From Isohypsibius dastychi (Eukaryota > Tardigrada > Eutardigrada > Parachela > Isohypsibiidae), in contig JAQIWT010001166.1 in the NCBI GenBank assembly GCA_034696485.1, positions 1 to 12,121 of the forward strand: a stretch of DNA of 12,121 nt. The letters run 5' to 3'. Shown here in pieces: positions 1 through 7,849 of the stretch. Each line of letters starts with the position of its first letter. The stretch's first letter is position 1. A model generated the notes under the pieces. That model was not told where the DNA came from. It ran no database searches and was given only the letters and a program-made list of their open reading frames with translations. A program made the position numbers and the translations under genes.

Positions 1-47
1 TAAAATTAATTTGGCCCCCCCCCCCCCCCCCCCTAAATACACCACTG
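1..47. mobile_element. Truncated end of a hAT-like element at the window edge
   Basis: Read on the minus strand, the sequence ending at position 47 starts CAGTGGTGTATTTAGG and continues into a run of 19 G and then GGCCAA. This matches 14 of 16 bases of the left terminus of the complete element at 7354 (CAGGGGTGTATTTACG), and both continue into G-rich DNA with GGCC. The rest of the element lies outside the window, so its 8-bp target duplication cannot be tested. The C run at 15-33 may have varied length or ended the assembly. That this is a related hAT-type terminus is an inference from this short match. Confidence 0.5.
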
Positions 48-616
48 ATCAGGAATAACTGGGCTTACCAGTAACACACCGGTCTTTTATCAGCATTCAT
101 GCACAACCCTTGAAGCATTACATCACAAATTTAATGTTATTTTACACCTTCATAGTTTTCAATCAAAACAGATGCTGCTTGAAGATATCATCAAAGATAG
201 ATGCTCCCACGGGTTATGAGGTTTTAAATATTTTAGATGCGGAATGTATCGCGTATCTCATGCAGACTGAAGCACGTTAAATCCACACCACGGTGGAATA
301 TGCAGTCAGCACCCATTTCTTCAGTAAAATGAATGTATCGTTCATTATTCACACATTATTCTCATATTAAGAATTGTTCGTTGCATGATGCTGTACAGCA
401 TCAAGATGTTTCAAGAATGAGAAATCCTGAGAAACGAGGAGCGTTTATGTTGGCTCTATTTAGGTCAAGCGCGTAAGTCGTAAGGTGAGATTACCTCCGG
501 GCCGGAAACAGGATAGAACACGAGCTCGTCAAGCACCGCAGTTTTTCCGGGTTGATAAAGAATGAACAGCCAGTCATTCTGTCATTCAACTCCTAAATTC
601 ATTTTGCGCCTGCGCT
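48..616. other. Upstream region of the GPCR gene, no gene seen
   Basis: I see no coding region here apart from an ATG at 562 that opens a frame overlapping the receptor out of frame. A transcript beginning before 562 would meet that ATG first, so the receptor mRNA probably starts, or is spliced, between 562 and 617. The stretch holds one perfect 18-bp palindrome at 386-403. No TATA box stands out. Confidence 0.5.
386..403. repeat. Perfect 18-bp palindrome (TGATGCTGT/ACAGCATCA)
   Basis: The two 9-base halves are exact reverse complements with no spacer. It contains the half-site TGATGCTG pointing inward, the same 8-mer found in the palindrome at 2968-2985. Its function is unknown. Confidence 0.8.
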
Positions 617-1689
617 ATGCCGAACCAAAGTCGTTCAAACTTCACCGTCGAGATGGCTGTACACGACCCAGAAGAACCGACGCCATATCTCTGGTTCGCC
701 GTGACCATAGTGCTTTGCGCCATTGGTACTCTCGGACTTCTCCTATTAATAATCATCATCCTCAAAAACCGGAATCTACGAAGCGGATCGGGAATTTTAA
801 TGGCCCACTTGATATTTCTCGAACTGAGCATGACCTCTATCCACTACCCATTGTTCGCGATCGTTATTTTGTACTTACATCTCAACGTTCACGCAAATTT
901 GTGGTTCAGCGCATCGACCTATCTTCTTTTCCACGCAACAACCATCCAAACCTTTCACTGGTCAGCTCTGTTTCTCGGAATCAATCGATTCGTCGCTGTA
1001 CTATTCCCCACAAAATACAAGTTTTTAACCACCAAACCATGTATCACCCTAACGATCTTGACAGCGTGGCTAGTTGGGATAGCTGCCACTTTTCCTATGG
1101 TCAGTTTCGACGTTTGGACCAGGAGCCTGAACGCGACTGAAGAGTCAACAACATTTGTGGCATTTCGACAACGAAGCCGTGCGACCTTTTCTTTGTTAGT
1201 TACAATCGGCACATATATTCCGCTAGCGGGGTTGGGTTGTTTGTATGTGATTCTGTTTATGAGTCTATTGGCTAAATCCAAGGTCAAGAACCGCGTGAAG
1301 AGCGGAAAGATAACCGAGCCAGGAACTGCCCAATTAGGGAGGATTAGAGTGAAGCTATCCAGAATGCTCTTCATCTCCTATTTAGTCCAGCTTGCGTGCT
1401 TTCTTCCAGCACCGGTTATGTTGACGATCAGCCCCGGACTTTTCGACGAAAATGAGGACATGTCACTATGGCTGCGAACATTGCTCCTTTGCGGAAATGC
1501 TGCTAATCCAGTGAGTCAAAATTCAGTTCAATTATCTTTGTGCGTGAAGAAAGTGGGAGGTAATTACTGTCATAGCTTTTACCTTTGCCTTCCCAGTTTA
1601 TCTACTTCCTTCTGAATACGGATTACCGGGAAGCGCTCCGTAATATCCTAGGACGCAGGGTCAACGAACCTGGCTCGACGGTTCTGTAA
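617..1689 (+). CDS. Class A (rhodopsin-like) G protein-coupled receptor, two exons
   Basis: This is a predicted seven-helix plasma-membrane receptor; the ligand cannot be deduced. The coding exons are 617-1510 and 1597-1689 and give 328 residues. Hydrophobic segments lie near residues 24-49, 58-86, 95-120, 142-165, 190-217, 248-271 and 283-303. Family marks seen are an NRF in place of DRY at 123-125 after helix 3, Trp151 in helix 4, Pro202 in helix 5, a basic intracellular loop 3, a helix 6 Pro (CFLPAP), and NPFIYF at 297-302 followed by an amphipathic helix 8 (TDYREALRNILG). The N-terminus has glycosylation sequons at Asn3 and Asn8; another is at Asn172 in loop 2. Oddities are Glu instead of Asp in helix 2 (FLEL), no GNxxV in helix 1, and no Cys at the start of helix 3 or in extracellular loop 2, so the usual disulfide is missing. 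The start at 617 gives the expected short N-terminus. Without the splice, the frame runs on to a stop at 1615 and loses helix 8. It is probably an orphan, lineage-specific receptor. Confidence 0.85.
1511..1596 (+). other. Phase-0 intron of the GPCR gene (86 bp)
   Basis: The donor GTGAGT directly follows the AAT CCA (Asn-Pro) codons and the acceptor is TTGCCTTCCCAG. Removing it joins NP to FIYF, which restores the canonical NPxxY motif and helix 8. That is strong independent support for the splice. Confidence 0.9.
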
Positions 1690-2960
1690 AACAGTTCGTC
1701 AGGGATGGACCCAGCATCACAACTCTCCTCCCTGAAAAAGTCTGATTTGTCCTGTCCACGTGTTACCATCAGGCCGAAGACTTGAAGTGCATGTTGCTGT
1801 GGTTTGGAGATTTGAGGCAGATTATATGTTTCGGGACACTCAACTCACACTCAATTCGGTAGCAATGACTGAAAAATATCGTTGCCTGTTAAGTTGCAAA
1901 ATTTTGCAGTAAGGGGCGACACCTCTGACAACTATGACATTCGTTCGCGGCTTGATGTACCGGAACGCCGGCCCTTGATTTCTATATGTGGCCCACTCCA
2001 ACAGAGCCTGTCGTAGGTTTTGCCACAAAAACGTGGCACTCTGATAGTATATGACCACGGATCTAGCGTATATTGAAGGTCACAAAAACTTAATTCCTCG
2101 AAAGTGCGTGAATTTGAAGTCCGCTTTAAACAAAACCACTACAGCACCGTTTTTCACCACATCCAGAATACCCAGCTTTGTTAAAAAAGACCCAGGGAGG
2201 TATAAATGTAAATCAGTGTATCCGCATCTATGTTTTGAGTTTTGTGACATGAATACCGTCTGGATCTTCGCGAGATTCAGAACTAAACCGTTTTAATCAT
2301 AAGAACTAAACTGCACGATAACTTCTGACCCATACTTCTCTTGTGATGGTTAATGGAGCAAACAACGAAAACTAACTACGAATGGGGCAGTGAGTATCCG
2401 TCAGATTGAGTGCGCTTTTATGATGAAAGGTGAATTTACCGGCGGGTTTCATTAACTGACCTACAGTACAGTGTGACCGGTGTTTGCATCCAATTTCGTG
2501 GAGACTGGTCAATAGCGGTAAAAGCCAGGGGGCTTGATCTCGAGCTTAGTTTTGTCAACACGTATCCTTAAAACAGTAGCGCTATTGGCCAAACGATCTT
2601 GCTTCAAATGTGATTAGATTCAAGGAGGGGAAATGTTGGACTGTTAACACTGGTATTTTTTATTGATCAGAAACTCAAGGTCACCAGCAAAACAAAGTTG
2701 AGTCTTGCGCCAAATACCAATTTCGAATTACTCATGCAATCAATTTTACAAATCACGCTGGATTGGATAGACCTGAAATCTGGCAATAGTTGATGAGCTT
2801 TTGGAGCGGTTCTGTGAATTTTCAGGTCAATTATACAAAGTTCCATTTCAGAGATGAATTCAAAGTTGAAATTTACCTTGTCGTTACTGGTAGGGTTCAG
2901 AGTCACGCCAAAGTTCAGGTGTTTTGTGACCGGTATATTAAGAAAGCACAAACGCAGGAG
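1690..2960. other. Unassigned region downstream of the GPCR
   Basis: Only short open frames occur, with no recognisable domain and no coherent exon chain. I find no AATAAA close behind the receptor stop at 1687-1689; the first I noticed is at 3664. One isolated copy of CAGCATCA lies at 1712-1719. Nothing else can be supported. Confidence 0.4.
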
Positions 2961-2967
2961 CGGTCCT

Positions 2968-2985
2968 GCAGCATCATGATGCTGC
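2968..2985. repeat. Perfect 18-bp palindrome (GCAGCATCA/TGATGCTGC)
   Basis: The halves are exact reverse complements without a spacer. The core 8-mer TGATGCTG is the same as in the palindrome at 386-403, but here the two copies point away from each other. Confidence 0.8.
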
Positions 2986-3060
2986 TGTTATCTTGCCCGA
3001 ATAGCTACAATATGGACAATAACTACTAAAAACAGAATTCTTGCCGTGGGGGTCCATGTG

Positions 3061-3078
3061 TGACGTCATCATGAGTCA
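3061..3078. promoter_or_regulatory. Adjacent CRE (TGACGTCA) and AP-1 (TGAGTCA) sites
   Basis: A perfect CREB/ATF octamer at 3061-3068 is followed by a perfect Jun/Fos heptamer at 3072-3078. Both are consensus bZIP sites 11 bp apart from start to start, about one helical turn. No clear gene begins directly downstream, so the regulatory role is inferred from the motifs only. Confidence 0.35.
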
Positions 3079-3994
3079 GCAGAACTGAAAATGTTGCTCA
3101 AACTGGTACAAGGCCCTGAAAACTCAGTTTTTTCATAAAATTTAAAACTCTTCATTTTTTTAACAAGCGCAATTGAGCATCAGTGTTATTGTATCCAAGC
3201 CAGCTTGCGCGGCTTGGCCTGAAGTCCAGCGCAACGTGGCCTGATGCTGGTAACTACAAACGGTTTGATATAACTACAGCGGTTCATTTTATCAGTGATT
3301 CTCAGCTTGAATATGGAGCCTCCGGTAGCTGTGAGCAGCGTGAGCGAGTTGCATGCGCATTTTTGTTCGCGTAGTTCGCCTTGTTTGACTTGATGTCTTA
3401 ATTCAATTGAGAGATATGGAAGTTGCGTACGCAAATGATAGATTATCTACATTTCTAATCTATACCGCATGCATCACCAGATACCTCAAAAGATGTCAAT
3501 ATGTTGATGCATCACAAGTGGGCAAAGACTCCCGGATGTTGTCATCAAAGGCTCTTTACTCCCCTGCTCTTCAGTTTCGAACGTTTTTTTGCGGCGTTCA
3601 TGGACTATATTTTAATCAATGTATCTTGACTTTTGGGCGTTGAGTAAACCAGCAAATACAGCAAATAAAAGCCTGACTCCGAGTTTTACACAACAATTAG
3701 CAGAACATCTGTTGGGTTTACATCGTACCCCGCCTGTAAATCGAGTTTTGACCTGAGACAAAACAGACCGGCGGCTTGCACGCCCCCCTGGCTTGCCACA
3801 GTAGCGAGCTACCCCGCTTGGCTGCTACTTGGGGTCTACCTTGCGGTTGCAGGCTTTTGCTTGGTCTTGCTGGATTTCTACAGGTTTGTTCATGACCATT
3901 CATGTTATATCATCCATTAGTCATTTTCTTCGTTTGCACCCCAAAATTTGAGCGTGTTTGATTGGAATAAATCAAGAATTATTGCCCATTCTGT

Positions 3995-4004
3995 GCGACG
4001 TCGC
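3995..4004. repeat. GCGACGTCGC decamer, copy 1
   Basis: Exact 10-bp palindrome with a GACGTC core, in intergenic DNA 640 bp before the start codon at 4635. Confidence 0.7.
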
Positions 4005-4337
4005 TTTCTGACCAGCTCATAATGTCCGAGAAGAAACAGGATCGACAAAGCACTTTGCTACTGATCTGATTGAATCAGCCGTCATCATCAAGGAGATTCC
4101 GATCTTTGCTGCGGATAATTGCGGATTATGTCGTGGGTGGTAATAAACCACAACTGCCTTTGACTTTGGTAAGTGAACCTCAGACTTTTAAATTACCAAC
4201 AAAAAATTCTGTTGACGCTACTACTACATGTGCTCCTATCAAAAAACCACCACGTTTTCTAATTGTCTCCTTGTTAAAATGTTTTCGAATTGTCAAAAAT
4301 TGCAGAAATATCGTTTTTGTAAATTGGCCAAGTTTAC

Positions 4338-4347
4338 GCGACGTCGC
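4338..4347. repeat. GCGACGTCGC decamer, copy 2, next to an E-box
   Basis: Exact copy. A CACGTG E-box lies 2 bp downstream at 4350-4355. It sits about 300 bp before the start codon at 4635, in the likely promoter region. Confidence 0.7.
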
Positions 4348-4391
4348 AACACGTGACTGTTAGAAGGCCAACGATTTCTGATCTCGATGAG

Positions 4392-4472
4392 TGATTGGCT
4401 AGTTGCTTTAGAAAGATTCTCGTGACTGGCCAGGAAACTGACGCAGCGCTCTGACTGGCTACCGCCAATCAG
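4392..4472 (+). promoter_or_regulatory. CCAAT-type promoter cluster of the 111-residue gene
   Basis: Related TGAYTGGC boxes occur at 4392 (TGATTGGCTA), 4423 (TGACTGGCCA) and 4452 (TGACTGGCTA), and an inverted one (GCCAATCA) at 4464-4471. The forward copies are 31 and 29 bp apart, about three helical turns. Two contain a true CCAAT pentamer (inverted at 4394-4398, direct at 4465-4469); the other two read CCAGT on the opposite strand. The last two boxes form an imperfect hairpin with 9-base arms. The cluster ends about 160 bp before the ATG. Binding by NF-Y is an inference from the motif. Confidence 0.45.
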
Positions 4473-4631
4473 ATCCAGTGGCTTTTTTGCACGCTTCACT
4501 GATTTAACAGTTCTCAATTTTCAGAATTCATCTGCTGGAATATTTTCGCCAGGTCTGCATCTCTCGTTTGTCTGCCAGAAGATTTCATTCTCGAATTTTA
4601 TTATCCTACATTCAAGAAAACTGCTTCCATA

Positions 4632-4641
4632 GCGATGTCGC
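4632..4641 (+). repeat. Decamer variant GCGATGTCGC overlapping the start codon
   Basis: One base differs from GCGACGTCGC, and that change (C to T) creates the ATG of the downstream gene at 4635-4637. The similarity to the copy at 4800 continues into the flanks. Confidence 0.6.
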
Positions 4642-5617
4642 AGGAAGAAACTGGAGAAGCTGCAGGAACAGGATGGAAAAACTCGTATGGTGAGTGTTCG
4701 ACGGGATGGTTTAGGGAATTTCCTCTCTTCTGTTCCACATCTTCCTCCAGTTCAATATTCATGGCAATACATGGCTTATAAAATTCTGAATCTTTTTTAG
4801 CGACGTCGCAAGGAGAAAGGGGAGAGGACTTCATTTTTGAGGCAATATGGAACCAGCTTATGCAGCAGAATGGACTCGATGACTGGATGCATGGATACGT
4901 TTCCAAGAATTTGCAAAGTAAGATTCGTAGAAATGACTCGAAAATTTTATACGATCATATCAAGTTGAGATTCTATCAAAACATATGGAAACAATGGCTA
5001 TCAAAGATTCAAGACTCGAGCGGAGTTCGTTTTTGTAAATAACAGAATATTAGTCTAGAACTGCTGTTTGTATTGAGATTATTTCCCTAAGACAAAACGT
5101 GTACACTTTTGGAGTTTTCGTGATAATCCCTCAACAATTTTGAAACTGGCAAAGTGGACTATTTCATATCAAGCGACGTCGCTTTAAACATTTTTCCATG
5201 TTAATCTCATCAGTCTGTATCTTCTATTTTGTTACAGACGAGGAAAAGGAGGTCGAGCCAGCGAAATGCATTCTGCCCACTCAGTCAGAATCAGATAATT
5301 CAGCAGGTAAATACACGTTCTGTAAATTAGATTTGACAATTTTCCCGTGTTTTGGTGAAGCGGTAAAACGAATTTCTCGTAAATTTCAAAGTTTTATTTT
5401 ATTTTTTCCAGGAGCGAAGTCGCTGCTTTTGGAGGAAGTGGATATTGCTGTGGGCATGTCAAAACTAAGAATCTCCCCCCTCAAGAAGGTATCTAAGCAA
5501 ACACATTCCCTCTGAATTTAAATTGATCTTTGGAAAGAACGTTGAATTTGAACAAGGTAGATTGTTTCCTTGTGAATTTATGCGTTTTGTTTATTTCAGG
5601 TTGCGCGACCGGCTTGA
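4635..5617 (+). CDS. Unrecognised 111-residue protein, five coding exons
   Basis: I do not recognise the family. The coding exons 4635-4689, 4801-4917, 5238-5306, 5412-5488 and 5600-5617 join in phases 1, 1, 1 and 0 into 336 bases with one terminal stop. Every junction has GT and AG, and several acceptors follow T-rich tracts. The order along the protein is an acidic Gly-rich N-terminus (MSQEETGEAAG), a probable amphipathic helix at about residues 28-57 (core FEAIWNQLMQQNGLDDWM), an acidic Ser-rich linker, a second hydrophobic segment at about 82-96 (LLLEEVDIAVG), and a short basic tail (RISPLKKVARPA). There is no signal peptide or membrane segment, so a small soluble nuclear or cytoplasmic adaptor is plausible. 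The first helix loosely recalls the ENY2 type, but the match is too weak to assign. The last exon codes for only five residues plus the stop. Confidence 0.6.
4690..4800 (+). other. Intron 1 of the 111-residue gene (111 bp)
   Basis: Donor GTGAGT, acceptor after TCTTTTTTAG, phase 1. The last G of the intron is the first base of a decamer copy, so the motif straddles the splice site. Confidence 0.7.
4800..4809 (+). repeat. GCGACGTCGC decamer across the intron 1/exon 2 junction
   Basis: Exact copy. Its first G is the acceptor G; the other nine bases encode the start of exon 2 (A-T-S-Q). Confidence 0.75.
4918..5237 (+). other. Intron 2 of the 111-residue gene (320 bp)
   Basis: Donor GTAAGA, acceptor TTTTGTTACAG, phase 1. 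It contains an exact decamer copy at 5173. An alternative is retention: the frame stays open from exon 2 to a TAA at 5040-5042, giving a different basic C-terminus. Confidence 0.65.
5173..5182. repeat. GCGACGTCGC decamer in intron 2
   Basis: Exact copy 55 bp before the exon 3 acceptor. It is followed by TTTA, similar to the TTTC after the copy at 3995. Confidence 0.7.
5307..5411 (+). other. Intron 3 of the 111-residue gene (105 bp)
   Basis: Donor GTAAAT and acceptor with a strong T tract (TTTATTTTTTCCAG), phase 1. Confidence 0.7.
5414..5423 (+). repeat. Decamer variant GCGAAGTCGC at the start of exon 4
   Basis: One mismatch to GCGACGTCGC, two bases inside exon 4, encoding A-K-S. Confidence 0.5.
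5489..5599 (+). other. Intron 4 of the 111-residue gene (111 bp)
   Basis: Donor GTATCT, acceptor TTTGTTTATTTCAG, phase 0. Splicing leads to five codons and a TGA at 5615-5617. Confidence 0.6.
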
Positions 5618-5671
5618 AGGAGCAACGGAGTATCCTTTTCTGGTATTATGTTTTTTCTGGAAGTCTGATTA

Positions 5672-5681
5672 GCGACGTCGC
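5672..5681. repeat. GCGACGTCGC decamer in the putative 3' UTR
   Basis: Exact copy 54 bp after the stop codon. Like the copies at 4632 and 4800 it is preceded by TA. Confidence 0.7.
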
Positions 5682-5832
5682 TGTGCCAAATTTGACTTTG
5701 ATTGATTCAGTTGCTTAATATCCAGGTTTTGCTTAATTCAGAGTGATTTCCTCATCGGTTTTTTGACTCGTCTGATTGTTTTTTGTTGATTGAATTTCTG
5801 GTTGTTCTCAAGAGGAAATCATGATTCATGGT

Positions 5833-5838
5833 AATAAA
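5833..5838 (+). terminator. Poly(A) signal AATAAA of the 111-residue gene
   Basis: This is a canonical hexamer 216 bp after the stop, the first I find downstream, and it gives a reasonable 3' UTR length. Confidence 0.45.
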
Positions 5839-7023
5839 TACGATCTATCCGTGATTTACCGTGTGGGGTCAACCCAGACTGGATTCGGGAAGGTGCGTCC
5901 GGCAACCCATGCCGGAAACTGTGTTTCATTTTATTACACGAAACGTCTTGGTGTCAGACCGGACTCAAGCTGGTCTTTTGGTCGGTAAATTCCAGGAAAT
6001 TTACACAAATCCTACAGGATTCCTTCAGTTTTCGTTGCGGATCCGTTATCGATTTTTAGCCGGGATGAGGGCTGGTGCATATCACACCGGAATCTGTTAA
6101 ATAATTTCACCCGCTGGTATTACAGCTCAACCAGCATTTTCCGACAGGTTTCGGAAGTAAAACGAGAAAAATATCTTTGACCGGCGCTGACCAGTGGAGT
6201 GCGTGAGCAACATTTTGCCTGTCGCGCCGTCTGACATACCACATATGAGCTTGATGGAAACTGACCACTGATGACCAGCTCTCTTTTAGGAAGGATGTCA
6301 TAATTAGTTCAATTGTTCGCATAGACAAAAGGAAGGATATAATAAGAGAAACAGTATCACACTGGGCTTTCATTCTAGCCTCCAGTAATCTTGCTTCGAA
6401 ATTCATCGAAAGTTTTTGACAACGAAATTAATCGTCAGTTTACTATCGCTCAAACTGCTGAGCAGCTGGGGTTGGGGGCGCTTTCATCAGTAGTAAGCAA
6501 GAAATCACCACGAAATAATCAGGATAAACATTTTTATCGCTTCGAGGAAGAATTGCCAAGCGAATCGTTTAACACTGTGTTATAGAGCAAAATTCGGTCT
6601 ATCCAACAACGGAAACAGATGTTTTGTTCTTCAAACGTACAAGGTCACCTTAAAATAGCTTCAAAACATTTGATCGTTTTGGTTGAAATGAATTCTCCAT
6701 TTAAATGAATATTCTCATGGAGTAATCTCCATTTTAAAAATATTTGAACCTAAATTTCGCTCAAGCCCGGTACTTTCGTTCAACCGGAAATGGGGTTTCA
6801 TTCCAGTTGCTGTTTCAAAATTCTCCGGAGTCTCAAAAATGCCACAAGATAAAGCTCACAGATTGTCCCAGAGGCCATGACAGAAAAGCACGATCCGACA
6901 AATCTTTCGGGTTTGAGGGACGTTAATGCTGAGGAAGCCAAAATGTAGTTGTCACCTCACCATGCACCAGGTGGGATCCTAAATTTCGAGCCCCGAAGTT
7001 GTCGAGATGCCGAGTTTGAGATG
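5839..7023. other. Region without a supported gene
   Basis: Several frames of 60 to 99 codons exist on both strands, but none has recognisable motifs. The most protein-like is 6391-6585 (+), a charged 64-codon frame with no identified family. A small hairpin (CCGGCA, 5-base loop, TGCCGG) lies near 5899-5915, and ATTTACCG and CGGTAAAT form a weak inverted pair about 130 bp apart around it. The region may include 3' or intronic parts of the minus-strand Ig gene, but I see no clear continuation beyond about 7024. Confidence 0.35.
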
Positions 7024-7345
7024 TCAGATTTTGCTTGGGGAAGAATCCGGCCTTTCTAGCTGCACACGTTCTTCAGCAGTGTCGCTGTAGATCGTTTTTG
7101 GAAAACCATCTCCACTAACTCCGCCGGTCTTACCGCGTCTTGTTCCGCCGATTCAACAACCAGTCCGATCACTGACTCACAACTCCCGAACTTAGGTCCC
7201 ACAGCTGCAGTTGCATCCTGTTGTGCCTCATCGGCCTCAAGATATCATAATGCTCCTTCTGTAACCTTCAAATCTTCTGGCACGACATGCGAAGGTGCTT
7301 CATGCAACAGTTCGAACCAATACTCAGACCCTGATGGTGATGATG
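7024..7345 (-). pseudogene. Distal fragment of the decayed Ig/titin-like gene
   Basis: On the minus strand a frame from 7352 reads a Ser/Pro linker, then SEYWFELLHEAPSHVVPED and LKVTEGA, a pattern typical of the start of an I-set Ig repeat. It meets a TGA at 7245-7247 and then continues open in the same frame as acidic, Val/Glu-rich sequence. Near 7085 a frameshift leads to another acidic piece (TAEERVQLERPDSSPSKI) that ends in a stop at 7024-7026. Composition and strand match the larger remnant beyond the hAT insertion, so I treat it as the same gene. Family assignment is tentative, and the possible second Ig domain is incomplete. Confidence 0.4.
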
Positions 7346-7353
7346 CTTCACGC
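7346..7353. repeat. Target site duplication CTTCACGC, left copy
   Basis: Exact 8-bp match to 8354-8361. Eight bases is the duplication length made by hAT transposases. Confidence 0.85.
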
Positions 7354-7437
7354 CAGGGGTGTATTTACGGGAGGGGCCAGCGGCCATGGCCCCATATAAG
7401 ACTTTGGCCCCAAACACTTGGCCCCCGTGCCTTGACA

Positions 7438-7630
7438 TTTCGTAGGCCACCTTTCGTAGTCAGAATGTTCGTAGTAGAACTTTCGTTGTCATACGTTTCG
7501 TAGTCAACCTCGTTGCTGACCTCGTAGACAAGAGGTTTCGCAGTTGAAAAATGGGAGTCTCGTAGTTGGAGTTTTCGTAGTCATTACCTTTCGTTGTCGC
7601 GTATTTCGTAGACCGGAGTTTTGGTAGTTA
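7438..7630. repeat. Degenerate tandem array of TTTCGTAGTC, left arm
   Basis: About a dozen variants such as TTTCGTAGTC, TTTCGTTGTC, TCTCGTAGTT and TTTCGTAGAC recur every 14 to 25 bp. The array is the reverse complement in type of the one at 7850-8050. hAT transposases are known to bind repeated subterminal motifs; that this array does so is inference. Confidence 0.75.
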
Positions 7631-7795
7631 CCCCAAGTACGAACAGTACTGATGCCATCGCATTCAGCTCGACGAATTACGCTGAAGAAATGTTTTTGTC
7701 GGTGATTGGTCTTCTGTTGGAAGTGGGTTTGACTGCTTTAACACCGGTTTTTATGGATTTAAACGCGAATCAGGCAGGGGTGAGGCTCGGGAGTT

Positions 7796-7830
7796 GCGGG
7801 GGCAGTGCCCCCGCAGTTTTTTAGGTTTTT
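7796..7830 (+). other. Strong GC hairpin followed by T tracts
   Basis: GCGGGGGCA at 7796-7804 and TGCCCCCGC at 7806-7814 form a perfect 9-bp stem with one central base, followed by TTTTTT and then a longer T run. It has the shape of an intrinsic terminator, but in an animal element it more likely acts as a structural palindrome or an RNA polymerase III stop. Confidence 0.6.
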
Positions 7831-7849
7831 TTTTTTAATTTTTTATTTG

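Larger units (their letters stand above)
2986..4380. other. Unassigned intergenic DNA
   Basis: Open frames of 60 to 97 codons occur on both strands but none has recognisable domains, linked exons or a consistent composition. Visible landmarks are a CRE and AP-1 pair at 3061-3078, TGATGCTG at 3242-3249, a 10-bp palindrome TGATGCATCA at 3505-3514, AATAAA hexamers at 3664, 3966 and 4142, a GC-rich island near 3765-3850, and the first two GCGACGTCGC decamers at 3995 and 4338. A 15-codon frame starting at 4021 resembles the start of the gene at 4635 but stops at once. Confidence 0.4.

Noticed and set aside
562-1140. 192-codon plus-strand frame overlapping the receptor
   Set aside because: It is an out-of-frame shadow of the GPCR, with Arg/Ser/His-rich composition and no domain.
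955-1374. 139-codon minus-strand frame
   Set aside because: It lies fully antisense to the GPCR exon, which has strong family support.
4021-4068. Short ATG frame resembling the N-terminus of the 111-residue protein
   Set aside because: It stops after 15 codons and has no usable donor; it is kept only as a possible duplication echo.
5861-6406. Frames of 79 (plus) and 99 (minus) codons
   Set aside because: They have no domain, no splice continuity and an unconvincing composition.
7300-7325. Possible tRNA B box (GGTTCGAAC on the minus strand)
   Set aside because: There is no matching A box, acceptor stem or cloverleaf; it fits the coding remnant (WFEL).
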